From NCBI GenBank assembly GCA_945873125.1, contig CAMCBV010000003.1, positions 1 through 64,000 on the forward strand: a stretch of 64,000 bases of DNA. The letters are read 5' to 3'. The notes beneath the pieces are model-generated. The model was not told where the DNA came from. It ran no database searches and saw nothing but the letters and a program-made list of their open reading frames with translations. This document shows positions 37,459-45,912 of the stretch, piece by piece. Each line of letters opens with the position of its first letter. The first letter of the stretch is position 1. The DNA comes from Prosthecobacter debontii (GTDB lineage Bacteria > Verrucomicrobiota > Verrucomicrobiia > Verrucomicrobiales > Akkermansiaceae). The position numbers were made by a program, and so were the translations under genes.

Positions 37459-40212
37459 CTATGCCACCACTTCATCACATCTCGCGCAGAGACCGGACTC
37501 AAGAACTGGCTCGTGTCTACGGCAGCGGGGGCAGAGTGGGAGTTCAGTTTTTGCGGCGGTGGCGGAGAGCTCGGTTCCTTGGGTCACGTTGAGTTCAGCG
37601 ATGATGAAGAACTCGGTAGCGAAGTCGCGGTCGTTGAGTTTTTCTAACAAATGTACATCGGATGGGGGAACTGTGAGCTCGATCGCGGCCTCATTGTTGC
37701 GGGTGAACTCCTTGGCTTGGATCTTTGCTTCGATGGCGGTTTGCATCGCGGCTTTGATTTGGAACAGTCGCTCCACGTCTTTGCTAATTTGGCTGGGAGC
37801 ATGGGCTGGATTGGCGATCGGGAAATCCTGCTCATGGACCGTGCTTTGGGTGAAAGACGCGTGTTCCCATGCTTCGTCCGCCGTATAGGCAAGAATCGGG
37901 GCGAGTAGGCGGGTGATACTACTAAAGATCTCGTACATCGCCGCTTGCGATGCGAGGCGGCGTGGCGAATCAGCGGCATCGCAATACATCCGGTCTTTCA
38001 ATGCGTCGATATAAACGGCGGAGAGATCCGTGGTGCAGAATTGGTTGATTGAGTTGAAGACCTTGCGGAACTCGAAAGATTCGTAAGCCGTGAGGCATTC
38101 TTTGACGACGATGTGGAGGCGTTCCAAAACCCATTGGTCAAGAAGAGGGATTTGAAATTTGAAATTTGAAATTTGAAATTTTGAAGGATCGAATCCATCT
38201 AGATTTCCTAACAGAATTCTCAGAGTGTTACGTAGGCGGCGGTATGGCTCGGCAACTTGTTTGAAGAGATCCTCGCCGAAAGGAACTTCGTTCTGCCAAT
38301 CGACGCTTGAGGCCCAGAGCCGGACGATGTCCGCGCCATATTGGTTGTAGAAATGGGCAGCATCTGTGGGTTTGCCTTTTTTCTGATCGTCGGATTTGGA
38401 GGTCTTTTTGCCCGTGTCCTTGTCCACCACGAAGCCGTGCGTCATGACGCTCTTGTAGGGAGCGTGACCGCGGTAGGCTGTAGAGAGCATGAGTGAGCTT
38501 TGGAACCAACCGCGATGTTGGTCAGTTGCCTCAAGATAAAGGTCGGCAGGGCAGTGAAGTTCTGGGTGGGTATCCAAGACGGCAGCGTGTGAGCAACCGG
38601 AGTCGATCCAGACATCGAGCGTGTCTTTGCCTTTCTTAAGGCCGGGTGGTAGGCCGAGTTTCGCGGCGAGATCCGCATCAGAAGTTTCGAACCAGACATT
38701 GGTGCCTTCTTTTTCAACGAGGTCGGCAACTTGGTTGGCGAGCTCGGCGGAAATGACGGCTTTTCCTTTTTCATCAAAGAAAACAGGAAGCGGCACTCCC
38801 CATGTGCGCTGGCGGGAGATGCACCAATCGGGGCGTGATTCGACGGTTCCGTAGATTCGGTTACGACCCCATGCCGGCATCCATTTGACCTTGTCGATTT
38901 CCTCGAGCGCCTGCCCGCGCAGGGTATCGAGCGAGATGAAGAATTGTTCAACCGCACGAAAGATGATCGGCGTTTTCGAGCGCCAGCAATGCGGATAGGA
39001 ATGGTGGTATTCTTCCTGACCCAGAAGATGTCCGCTTTCGTTGAGGATCTCGATGATGCGCCCGTTGGATTTGAAAACGTGTTTGCCAACCAGTTCGGTG
39101 AGGCCCGCTTCCTCGGTAAAATTGCCTTCGTCATCGACGGGTGAGAGAACATTCAACCCGTTTTGTTGTCCTGCGACATAGTCATCCGCACCGTGTCCCG
39201 GGGCAATGTGTACCGCACCGGTTCCGGTATCCGTGGTGACGAAATTCGCGAGAATGATTTTTGATGTGCGATTGAGGAAAGGATGTTGTGCCTCGGCGCC
39301 TTCGAGCTCTTTACCTTTGATTTCGGAGAGGGTTTCTTTAAGAGCGTAGCCTGTCTTGGCAGCGAAGGCTTCAAGCAGTTCGCGGACGATGAGGAAGGTT
39401 TCTTCTCTTTCGCCATTGGAAAACTTACCGACGACATAAGTGAACTCCGGATGCAGCGCGATGCCGAGGTTGGCGGGAAGCGTCCAGGGAGTGGTGGTCC
39501 AGATCACCATGTTGATGTCCTGGATGTTGGATAATGCGGGCGGGACGCCCGCGCTCCCGTTGAGGGGAAATTTCACAAAGATGGCTGGAGAGACCTTGTC
39601 GGCGTATTCGACTTCCGCCTCGGCGAGCGCGGTTTGAGCGCCGTAGGACCATTGAACCGGTTTCTTGGATTGGTAGATTGAGCCGTTCTCCACGAGTTTT
39701 GCGAAGACTCGCAGGATGTTCGCCTCGTAGGCCGGATCCATCGTGAGGTAAGGATTTTGCCAATCAGCGAAAACGCCAAGGCGTTTGAAAGAGGCGCGTT
39801 GAATATCGATAAAACCGGATGCAAACTCGGTGCAGCGCCGGCGGATTTCCGCGGGTTCAAGTCCCGCGGCTTGTTTGACGACCTTGAATTCGATCGGTAA
39901 GCCGTGGCAGTCCCAACCTGGGACGAACGGTGCGTGGAAGCCGGCCATGGTTTTGGATTTCACCACCATGTCTTTGAGCAACTTGTTGAGAGCGGTGCCC
40001 ATGTGGACATCGCCGTTTGCAAATGGCGGTCCGTCATGGAGGATGAAATCCGGTGCGCCAGCGGCTTTGCGCGCCGCAGTGATTTTTTGATAAAGTCCGC
40101 TTTTCTCCCAAATTTCCAGACGCTTCGGCTCGTTTTCGACCAAGTCTCCACGCATGGGGAAACTCGTCTGCGGCAGGGTCAGCGTGTCTTTGTAATTTGG
40201 GGCAGTGCTCAT
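37459..40212 (-). CDS. ileS: Isoleucyl-tRNA synthetase with two repeat-derived in-frame insertions
   Basis: 917 residues, class I synthetase charging tRNA-Ile. HIGH motif variant GDVHMGTALNK (the first His of HIGH is replaced, as in many IleRS where the segment reads HxGH/HMGT), editing CP1 domain with WTTTPWTLPANLG, KMSKS variant GKKTSKSDDQKK (KTSKS), DxxGxH-type WFxxS region, and a C-terminal zinc motif CPRCRRHEPVL...CARC. Two segments look like captured repeats: GSAGVPPAL before the editing motif (DNA 39536-39558) and KFQISNFKFQI between the catalytic core and anticodon-binding domain (DNA 38150-38184). Both sit in linker positions and keep the frame open. Operon with lspA. Two recurrent words, at 37643-37649 (TCTAACAA) and 38217-38223 (CCTAACAG). 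Confidence 0.95.
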   Translation of the reverse strand: MSTAPNYKDTLTLPQTSFPMRGDLVENEPKRLEIWEKSGLYQKITAARKAAGAPDFILHDGPPFANGDVHMGTALNKLLKDMVVKSKTMAGFHAPFVPGWDCHGLPIEFKVVKQAAGLEPAEIRRRCTEFASGFIDIQRASFKRLGVFADWQNPYLTMDPAYEANILRVFAKLVENGSIYQSKKPVQWSYGAQTALAEAEVEYADKVSPAIFVKFPLNGSAGVPPALSNIQDINMVIWTTTPWTLPANLGIALHPEFTYVVGKFSNGEREETFLIVRELLEAFAAKTGYALKETLSEIKGKELEGAEAQHPFLNRTSKIILANFVTTDTGTGAVHIAPGHGADDYVAGQQNGLNVLSPVDDEGNFTEEAGLTELVGKHVFKSNGRIIEILNESGHLLGQEEYHHSYPHCWRSKTPIIFRAVEQFFISLDTLRGQALEEIDKVKWMPAWGRNRIYGTVESRPDWCISRQRTWGVPLPVFFDEKGKAVISAELANQVADLVEKEGTNVWFETSDADLAAKLGLPPGLKKGKDTLDVWIDSGCSHAAVLDTHPELHCPADLYLEATDQHRGWFQSSLMLSTAYRGHAPYKSVMTHGFVVDKDTGKKTSKSDDQKKGKPTDAAHFYNQYGADIVRLWASSVDWQNEVPFGEDLFKQVAEPYRRLRNTLRILLGNLDGFDPSKFQISNFKFQIPLLDQWVLERLHIVVKECLTAYESFEFRKVFNSINQFCTTDLSAVYIDALKDRMYCDAADSPRRLASQAAMYEIFSSITRLLAPILAYTADEAWEHASFTQSTVHEQDFPIANPAHAPSQISKDVERLFQIKAAMQTAIEAKIQAKEFTRNNEAAIELTVPPSDVHLLEKLNDRDFATEFFIIAELNVTQGTELSATAAKTELPLCPRCRRHEPVLESGLCARCDEVVA
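38150..38184. repeat. AT-rich repeat captured inside ileS
   Basis: Four GAAATTT/ATTTGAA units in perfect tandem, encoding KFQISNFKFQI on the minus strand. Same family as the intergenic copies at 3741-3770 and 28507-28540. In E. coli IleRS this linker is of about the same length but unrelated sequence. Confidence 0.75.
39536..39558. repeat. GC-rich hairpin repeat captured inside ileS
   Basis: GCGGGCG-GGA-CGCCCGC (39536-39552) is a perfect 7-bp hairpin followed by GCTCCC. On the coding strand it reads as SAGVPPAL. This GGGACGCCCGCGCTCCC-type unit is a known dispersed repeat in Verrucomicrobiota and other environmental bacteria, commonly seen translated as AGVPPA or GGTPALP. Confidence 0.75.
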
Positions 40213-40264
40213 GGCGGGGCGCGGAAATTAGCAATCCGCAGGCGCGGGGTCAACCCATACCCCC

Positions 40265-40360
40265 GAAAGGAAACGCGATTTCTAAATCGCGACCTCGATG
40301 GCGAAATATCTACAGCTAACGCGGCGGTTGCAGTCGCGATTTAAAATCGCGGTTCCTTTC
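40265..40360. repeat. 96-bp palindromic element, copy 1
   Basis: Terminal inverted arms starting GAAAGGAAACGCGATTT (40265-40293) and ending AAATCGCGGTTCCTTTC (40333-40360). Each arm is itself a hairpin (CGCGATTT/AAATCGCG). The core GACCTCG...GCGAAAT...CGGTTGCAGTCGCG is shared with copies at 52518-52612 and 53367-53510. Lies between the divergent ileS and rhomboid genes. Confidence 0.88.
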
Positions 40361-40414
40361 TTAGCCTCAAGACTAGCGCTTGCCCAAAGACATGGCAGGT
40401 AGATAGTTTGCGTC

Positions 40415-41251
40415 ATGTCGAGCGAGCAACACAGGGTAGCCCAAGGTGGCGGGATGTTGGATCAGCTTACGCCTATGGTAAAAGGGCTGTTGATTTTGAA
40501 CCTCGGCCTATATTTCGCGGATTTATTGTTTTATGACAGCGCGATCCGGAAGTTCGGGCAGTTTTCGATCGATAGCGCTATCTCCGAGAAAAAGATTTGG
40601 GAGTTCATCACGTTTCAATTCATGCACGGTAGCGTGGGTCATGTGTTATTCAATTCGCTGGGCTTGTTTTTCTTCGGGCCGTTTGTGGAGCGTTGGTTGG
40701 GATCGTTGAAGTTTCTGGTGTTTTATCTCACTTGCGGGGTTGGCGGCGCGGCGTTTTTTGTGTTGCTGACTTACTTGGGAATTCTCCCTGCGCTCAGTCT
40801 GGTTACGCCCTTGGTCGGAGCTTCGGCCGGGATTTACGGAATGATCGTCGCGGTGGCGATCCTTGTTCCCCAGATGCGGGTCGCACTTCTTTTTCCGCCG
40901 ATCACCTTGACGATGCGAAAACTCGCGCTGGTGGTGATCGCCATTGCGGTCGGAGTGATTATTTTTGGTATCGGTGACAATGAAGGCGGCGAGGCCGGAC
41001 ATCTCGGGGGAGCGATCGTGGGCTATCTTCTGATCAGAATGGTACCGGCTTTTGGAGTTGATGCATGCCGAGCGGCGGGGCGGTCGAAACGCCGTTTTGA
41101 GCCAAAAATCCGCCCTCGAACCGAGATGGATTTGCATGCGGCCTCCGAAGTGGATTTGATTTTGGATAAAATTTCACGTGAGGGATTTCAGAGCCTGACA
41201 GATGAGGAACGGGATTTGCTTCAGCGTGCAGCAAACAAAGAACAGGATTGA
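40415..41251 (+). CDS. Rhomboid family intramembrane serine protease
   Basis: 278 residues, six or seven membrane segments. Catalytic serine motif GASAGIYGM (GxSxG) and the catalytic histidine in EAGHLGGAIVGYLL; the HGSVGHVLFNSLGLFFFGP region is the conserved N-terminal His/Asn part of the oxyanion hole. Cleaves membrane protein substrates within the bilayer. The C-terminal cytoplasmic tail ends with EVDLILDKISREGFQSLTDEE, a short helical motif common in PVC rhomboids. The next gene starts three bases after the stop, so the two are probably co-transcribed. Confidence 0.93.
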   Translation: MSSEQHRVAQGGGMLDQLTPMVKGLLILNLGLYFADLLFYDSAIRKFGQFSIDSAISEKKIWEFITFQFMHGSVGHVLFNSLGLFFFGPFVERWLGSLKFLVFYLTCGVGGAAFFVLLTYLGILPALSLVTPLVGASAGIYGMIVAVAILVPQMRVALLFPPITLTMRKLALVVIAIAVGVIIFGIGDNEGGEAGHLGGAIVGYLLIRMVPAFGVDACRAAGRSKRRFEPKIRPRTEMDLHAASEVDLILDKISREGFQSLTDEERDLLQRAANKEQD

Positions 41252-41254
41252 AAT

Positions 41255-42064
41255 ATGACAGATGACGAGATGATACATTGCGATGAGCCGGGCAAACAAA
41301 TCGAGCGTTTGCGCGCAATCATGCACCGCTTGCGTGCGCCCGGCGGTTGTCCCTGGGATGCCGAGCAGACGCACGAATCCATCATTTCGAACATGATCGA
41401 AGAGGCTTACGAATGTGTCGATGCGATACGCTCTGGCGACGACGCGCACATGCGTGAGGAACTCGGCGATTTGTTGCTGCAAGTGGTTTTCCACAGTGAG
41501 ATCGCCGAGGAGCGGGGAGGTTTCGATTTCTATCAGGTGGCTGCGGAAATTTCCGATAAATTGGTGCGGCGGCATCCGCATGTTTTCGGTGAGACCTCCG
41601 CGGAAGATTCCGATCAGGTGCTCAAGCAATGGGACGCGATCAAGCGCACGGAAAAGGGTGAAAAAGAAGTGCCCTATTTGCACGGCACAGGCAAAGGTTT
41701 GCCGGCTTTGATCCGGGCCAACAAGCTCCTCAAAAAAGCGTCAAAAGCCGGCTTTGATTGGCCGGAAGAAGCGGGCGTGGTTTCAAAAATTCGCGAAGAA
41801 CTCGGTGAGCTGGAATCCGCGATTGCTGGTAAAAACGCCAGCGAAGTGGAAGAAGAGCTTGGTGATTTGTTTTTCTCGGTGGTGAATTTGGCACGCTACC
41901 GAAAGATCGACCCCGAGGTGCTGATGGCGGCCGCGAACAAGAAATTTGAACATCGCTTCGGCGCGATGGAGCTGGAATTGAAGGCTGGAGGAAAGAGCCT
42001 GGAACAATCAACACTCGGAGAAATGGAAAACGCATGGCTGACGGTGAAGGAGCGGGGAATGTGA
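41255..42064 (+). CDS. mazG: Nucleoside triphosphate pyrophosphohydrolase MazG
   Basis: 269 residues. Hydrolyses (d)NTPs to monophosphates, a housecleaning enzyme. Two MazG domains: the first with GGCPWDAEQTHESI near residue 29 and the metal-binding EEAYECVDAI...EELGDLLLQVVFH, the second with EELGELESAIAGK...EELGDLFFSVVNLARY. Overall layout and length match E. coli MazG (263). It starts three bases after the rhomboid stop codon. The start ATG is preceded by TTGAAAT, no Shine-Dalgarno. Confidence 0.95.
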   Translation: MTDDEMIHCDEPGKQIERLRAIMHRLRAPGGCPWDAEQTHESIISNMIEEAYECVDAIRSGDDAHMREELGDLLLQVVFHSEIAEERGGFDFYQVAAEISDKLVRRHPHVFGETSAEDSDQVLKQWDAIKRTEKGEKEVPYLHGTGKGLPALIRANKLLKKASKAGFDWPEEAGVVSKIREELGELESAIAGKNASEVEEELGDLFFSVVNLARYRKIDPEVLMAAANKKFEHRFGAMELELKAGGKSLEQSTLGEMENAWLTVKERGM

Positions 42065-42086
42065 GGCGTATTTGGCTTCTTGCTTG

Positions 42087-42119
42087 AGATTTAAAGTTTA
42101 AAATTTAGAATTTCGAAAC
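42087..42119. repeat. AT-rich TTTAAAGTTTAAAATTT-type repeat
   Basis: GATTTAAAGTTTAAAATTTAG and following AATTTCGAAA between mazG and the HNH gene, similar to 37424-37452 but more diverged from the AAATTTCAAA copies. Confidence 0.45.
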
Positions 42120-42189
42120 CCTGCGGCTTCTTTTCGGTTGCCCCAAGCTGAGGGTTTGGTAGCTTCTCAGCGTTTTGCTGGGAAAGGAT

Positions 42190-42798
42190 ATGAGCGAGCC
42201 TCTTGAATTACCTGTGCTGGTGCTGAACCGCTATTGGCAGCCGGTTCATGCATGCTCGGCGCGACGTGCTGTCCACTTGCTGTGCTTGGGACATGCGCAT
42301 GTGGTGCAAGTCGATGGGGATGATAAATTCACGACTCACGATTTGGTTTCGTGGATCAGCCACTCACGGCAGAAGGCAGATGACGAAATGATTCACAGCG
42401 TGAAAGTCGCATTGCGGGTTCCGAAAATCATCGTGCTGGGAATTTATGACCGCCTGCCACGCCTCGAGGTCAAATTCACACGGCGCAATGTTTTCCTCCG
42501 AGACAAGTTCACCTGTCAGTATTGCGAGAAGGTTCTGCCTGAAAATAAATTGAACCTGGATCACGTGATTCCACGAGACAAGGGAGGAAAGACCACTTGG
42601 GAAAACATCGTGGCCTCATGCGTGAAGTGCAACACCCGCAAGGCGAACAAATTGCCCCATGAAGCTGGCATGCATCCGGCTGGCAAGCCGTTCGCCCCGC
42701 GTTGGCGTCCGCTCTATGGCTTGCAGGAAAACGGTTTGGGCGATGAAAGCTGGGATCACTTCCTGCATTTTGAAAACAAGGATCTCAAGTCGGCTTGA
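42190..42798 (+). CDS. HNH endonuclease family protein
   Basis: 202 residues from the ATG at 42190, preceded by GGAAAGG two bases upstream, one of few purine-rich leaders in the window. The HNH core is complete: CQYCEKVLPENKLNLDHVIP near residue 108, then GGKTTWENIVASCVKCNTRK with the second zinc pair (CxxC). The N-terminal VLVLNRYWQPVHACSARRAV is typical of the widespread stand-alone HNH protein found in Planctomycetes, Verrucomicrobiota and Cyanobacteria, whose physiological target is not established. It is not next to any restriction gene. The upstream TTG at 42175 is a less likely start. Confidence 0.88.
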   Translation: MSEPLELPVLVLNRYWQPVHACSARRAVHLLCLGHAHVVQVDGDDKFTTHDLVSWISHSRQKADDEMIHSVKVALRVPKIIVLGIYDRLPRLEVKFTRRNVFLRDKFTCQYCEKVLPENKLNLDHVIPRDKGGKTTWENIVASCVKCNTRKANKLPHEAGMHPAGKPFAPRWRPLYGLQENGLGDESWDHFLHFENKDLKSA

Positions 42799-42818
42799 TG
42801 TGCGAGGTTGGGTTTTTG

Positions 42819-42931
42819 ACCACGAATTACACGAATTTCTCGAATTGTATGGAGATAAGATCCGCAATCCGCATCCATATCACGCTTAAATTTTTCAATT
42901 CTTATTTGTGAAATTCGAGAAATTCGTGATT
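42819..42931. repeat. CACGAATT-type palindromic element, second copy
   Basis: Left arm contains ACCACGAATTACACGAATT; perfect 17-bp inverted repeat CACGAATTTCTCGAATT at 42830-42846 pairs with 42912-42928. Related to the element at 32155-32245. Lies between convergent genes. Confidence 0.7.
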
Positions 42932-42942
42932 CGAAGTTTTAC

Positions 42943-43950
42943 TCAATTCCTGCAATTTTTCAGCAACGATTCCAGGAAATTTGTGATCTGGAGCAAAGCG
43001 CTTTTGTAATCGGACTCTGGCAGGAAAGCGATGTCTTTGCGACAGTCTTCCAAAAGATCCACGGCAGTCTTTACGGCGCGGGCCAGCGCGTCATCGTATT
43101 CGGCGAAACCTGTTAGAGTTGGGAGGTCGAATTCCTCGTCGGCGAGAATGCGACGGTTGATTTCCTGGCGCTGTTGTTCGGATGATGCTTCCAACAGGTT
43201 CAAAATCGGCAGGGTAAGTTTCCCTTTCGCGAGATCGGTATGCAGCGTTTTCCCGACGATTTCCTCGGAGCCGACGAGATCCAGACAGTCATCATAAATC
43301 TGATACGCGGTTCCCAGTTTCATCCCGTAGGATGCCAGCGCAGCTTCCTGTTCCGCGCTCAAGCCGGAAACCGCCGCCGCCAGCCCCGTTGCGGCAGCGA
43401 ATAACGCGCCGGTTTTCATTTCAATGACTTGGAAATAATCTTTTTTTGATAAGGTCAGATCAAAGCGGCGTTGGGTTTGGATGATTTCTCCCTGACACAC
43501 TTCACGTGCGGCTTGACCGACTTTTTTGCAGATTTCGATGGAGTTGAAATCCGTTGCCAAAGTTAGCGCATGGGAAAACAGCGCATCGCCAAGCAACACG
43601 GCAAGGGCGTTGCCCCATTTTGCATTTGCTGTCGGCATCGAGCGACGTGCCGTGGCACCATCGATGATGTCGTCGTGGACGAGGGTCGCCATATGGATGA
43701 GCTCAAGAATCACCCCAATTTTGAGATGGTCTCCCGTCACCTTTCCGTTGGCGCCCCCGACCAAAATCGCAAGTGCTGGGCGGATCCGTTTGCCGGCGGT
43801 GTTGCAAATATAGGTGATGTAGGGCTCGACGGCGGAGTCGAAATCTCGAACCTGGGCACGGATCGCGATCTCGACTTTTTCCAAGTCGGGACGGACCAAC
43901 TCGAAGGGAAACTGATCGTTGTTAGGCGAAGTGGCGGTGAAGGTGGCCAT
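42943..43950 (-). CDS. ispB: Trans-polyprenyl diphosphate synthase (IspB-like)
   Basis: 335 residues from the ATG at 43950 (MATFTATSPNNDQFPFELV). Condenses isopentenyl diphosphate onto an allylic primer; long-chain product for quinone side chains is likely. First aspartate-rich motif LVHDDIIDGATARR, the upstream GKRIRPAL, and second motif YDDCLDLVGSEE are all present; small residues before the first motif are consistent with a long-chain product. The frame is open to 44001 but the family start fits 43950. TCTAACAG word inside (43111-43117). Confidence 0.9.
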   Translation of the reverse strand: MATFTATSPNNDQFPFELVRPDLEKVEIAIRAQVRDFDSAVEPYITYICNTAGKRIRPALAILVGGANGKVTGDHLKIGVILELIHMATLVHDDIIDGATARRSMPTANAKWGNALAVLLGDALFSHALTLATDFNSIEICKKVGQAAREVCQGEIIQTQRRFDLTLSKKDYFQVIEMKTGALFAAATGLAAAVSGLSAEQEAALASYGMKLGTAYQIYDDCLDLVGSEEIVGKTLHTDLAKGKLTLPILNLLEASSEQQRQEINRRILADEEFDLPTLTGFAEYDDALARAVKTAVDLLEDCRKDIAFLPESDYKSALLQITNFLESLLKNCRN

Positions 43951-44058
43951 GGTGTGCCGGAAGGTAGCCACGCTTCCGGCTGGGGGGCAACCAGCTTTCA
44001 CGCATGTGAAAAAAAAGAATCTTGAAAGTTTCGGGGATGAATGGCGGTTTTATGCCAT

Positions 44059-44859
44059 ATGAAATTGAACACAGGGTCTTTATTCACGGGATGCTCCCTA
44101 GGATGCTTGCTAGTTTGCGGATCACTACGGGCAGAGGAAAAAGTTGTGGGCTTTAAGGACACACCCATCATTCCGGGAACGAATTTCCATGTGCATGATG
44201 GCGATCGCCCCCAACCACCTGTCGTCGAAACCGCTGGAGCCGTGGTGATCAAGCCGCCTGCTGATGCGACCGTTTTGTTCGATGGAAGCAATATCGATGC
44301 ATGGAAGTTCAAAGATGGTCCCGCCCTCTGGGAAGTCCGTGATGGGGCGATGATTGCCAAAGGTAGAGATATTCTTACAAAAGAGGAGTTCGGCGCGATT
44401 CAGATCCATCTCGAATGGCGTCTACCGGAAGGTCGCAAAGTCAATGGCCAAGGAGGAGGCAACAGCGGGGTCTTCATCATGGGTCTTTATGAAGTTCAAG
44501 TTTTGCAAAGCCATAACAACAAGACCTATCCGGACGGCCAAGCCGGCTCGCTTTATGGCCAGCAGCCACCGCTGATGAATGCAACCTCTCCCCAGGGCGA
44601 GTGGAACAGCTATGACATGACATTTGAGCCACCTGTTTATGAGAATGGGAAATTGAAAACTCCGGCCAAGGTCACCGTCATTCACAATGGGGTCATTGTG
44701 CAGCATGCCGAGCCTTTCCACGGGCTCTCGACTTACCGGAAACTTGCCGAATATCCCGCCACCCATCCTGAGAAAGGACCGATCAAGCTCCAATTTCATG
44801 GTGACCCTGTAGAATATCGCAATATTTGGGTGCGGCCACTTGGCGAGCGCAGCAAATAG
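44059..44859 (+). CDS. Secreted DUF1080 (3-keto-disaccharide hydrolase-like) protein
   Basis: 266 residues from the ATG at 44059, with signal peptide MKLNTGSLFTGCSLGCLL and cleavage near SLRAEE. The PF06439 domain (DUF1080, concanavalin-like beta sandwich) is shown by LFDGSNIDAWKFKDGPALWEV, MIAKGRDILTKEEFGAIQIHLEW, NSGVFIMGLYEVQVLQS and FHGDPVEYRNIWVRPL. Some members hydrolyse 3-keto-glycosides. It would suit a sugar-oxidation route together with the secreted FAD oxidoreductases elsewhere in the window (inference). An upstream ATG at 44041 is possible but lacks a signal start. Confidence 0.87.
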   Translation: MKLNTGSLFTGCSLGCLLVCGSLRAEEKVVGFKDTPIIPGTNFHVHDGDRPQPPVVETAGAVVIKPPADATVLFDGSNIDAWKFKDGPALWEVRDGAMIAKGRDILTKEEFGAIQIHLEWRLPEGRKVNGQGGGNSGVFIMGLYEVQVLQSHNNKTYPDGQAGSLYGQQPPLMNATSPQGEWNSYDMTFEPPVYENGKLKTPAKVTVIHNGVIVQHAEPFHGLSTYRKLAEYPATHPEKGPIKLQFHGDPVEYRNIWVRPLGERSK

Positions 44860-44938
44860 GCTCAAAACCGAAAAAACGGTCTCCCTCCCCAGTTCGTTAG
44901 ATTGACGGCGGAGTTTGTGGCGCTATGTTGCTGACTTC

Positions 44939-45811
44939 ATGGATAGGAAATTCTCCAATTTTTTTCAAATCTCCGCCTGCTTGGTTGGTTTATGCACCCT
45001 TGCAAACGCACAATTGGCAACCTCCATCAGCGTCAGCAAGCGTGAATACATCGCCGGCGAGGCGGTGATTGCGGAGGTGATTATCACCAATCACACAGGC
45101 CAAGAGCTAACTCTGGCGGGTAGTCGCCAGCAGCCATGGCTGACGTTCGTTGTGACAAATGCCCAAGGAAATCCTGTGACAATCCTGAAGGCTAATACCT
45201 TTGGGGCAATGAAAATCAAAGCCGGTGAGTCTCTGGCCAAGCAAGTGAACCTTGCGGAGTATTTTCTTCTTAACAGCCAAGGAAATTTTGCCGTGTCAGC
45301 TGTCATCCGGGATGCGCAGAAACGATTTAGCGGTGCGTCGACCAATCGGGTGCTTTTCAACCTCAATCCCGGGCGCCTCTATTGGACTCAAAAAGTAGGC
45401 GTATCGAGTGACGGAAAAGGTGCCAAAACCCGTGAAATGAGGCTTCTCACCTTCTCCAACGGGGAAAATAATCAAATTTATGCACAGATTGCCGACGGAA
45501 CATCAGGCGTGCCCCTGCGGACATTTTTGTTGGGAGACACTCTCATGCTGCGCAAGCCCATGGTGACTCTCGACGGTGAGAGGCGTATGCATGTCATGTT
45601 TTTGAGCACCCCGTCCATGTGGGTGCATTGTCAGGTGGACACGGATGGCCAGCTGGTCAAAAGGGACCTCCACAAATCGCCTGCCCAAGGGGATCCGGTA
45701 ATGATGGCCTATGGTGATGGTTCTGTCAGAGTCGCAAACAGTATTCCTTACGATGCGGTTGCGGCGGCAAAAGCGCGTGACTTGATTCACAAAATCTCTG
45801 ATCGCCCGTGA
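44939..45811 (+). CDS. Secreted protein of unknown function
   Basis: 290 residues from the ATG at 44939, signal peptide MDRKFSNFFQISACLVGLCT with cleavage near ANAQL. The first 140 residues look like an Ig-like or transglutaminase-associated beta sandwich (SISVSKREYIAGEAVIAEVI, TNHTGQELTLAGSRQQPWLT, ITNH). The C-terminal part repeats short beta strands (RRMHVMFLSTPSMWVHCQVD). No catalytic motif is recognised. Similar proteins are common in Verrucomicrobiota, without known role. It stands between the DUF1080 protein and a murein amidase and may be part of the envelope. Confidence 0.75.
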   Translation: MDRKFSNFFQISACLVGLCTLANAQLATSISVSKREYIAGEAVIAEVIITNHTGQELTLAGSRQQPWLTFVVTNAQGNPVTILKANTFGAMKIKAGESLAKQVNLAEYFLLNSQGNFAVSAVIRDAQKRFSGASTNRVLFNLNPGRLYWTQKVGVSSDGKGAKTREMRLLTFSNGENNQIYAQIADGTSGVPLRTFLLGDTLMLRKPMVTLDGERRMHVMFLSTPSMWVHCQVDTDGQLVKRDLHKSPAQGDPVMMAYGDGSVRVANSIPYDAVAAAKARDLIHKISDRP

Positions 45812-45912
45812 TACGATGATTTTGGTGGCATGAACCGATTCGATTTTATGAAAAAATCTTTACAATGCCTCAAAATTAATCAACAAATCTTAATAATTCT
45901 TGGCTCAGCATC

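Noticed and set aside
38150..38184. Tandem AT-rich units in ileS considered as a sign of a pseudogene
   Set aside because: The frame stays open and all synthetase motifs flank it intact, so an in-frame insertion is more likely.
42190..42798. HNH gene as part of a homing intron or restriction system
   Set aside because: No intron boundaries, methyltransferase or mobile-element genes are adjacent; it matches the stand-alone chromosomal HNH family.
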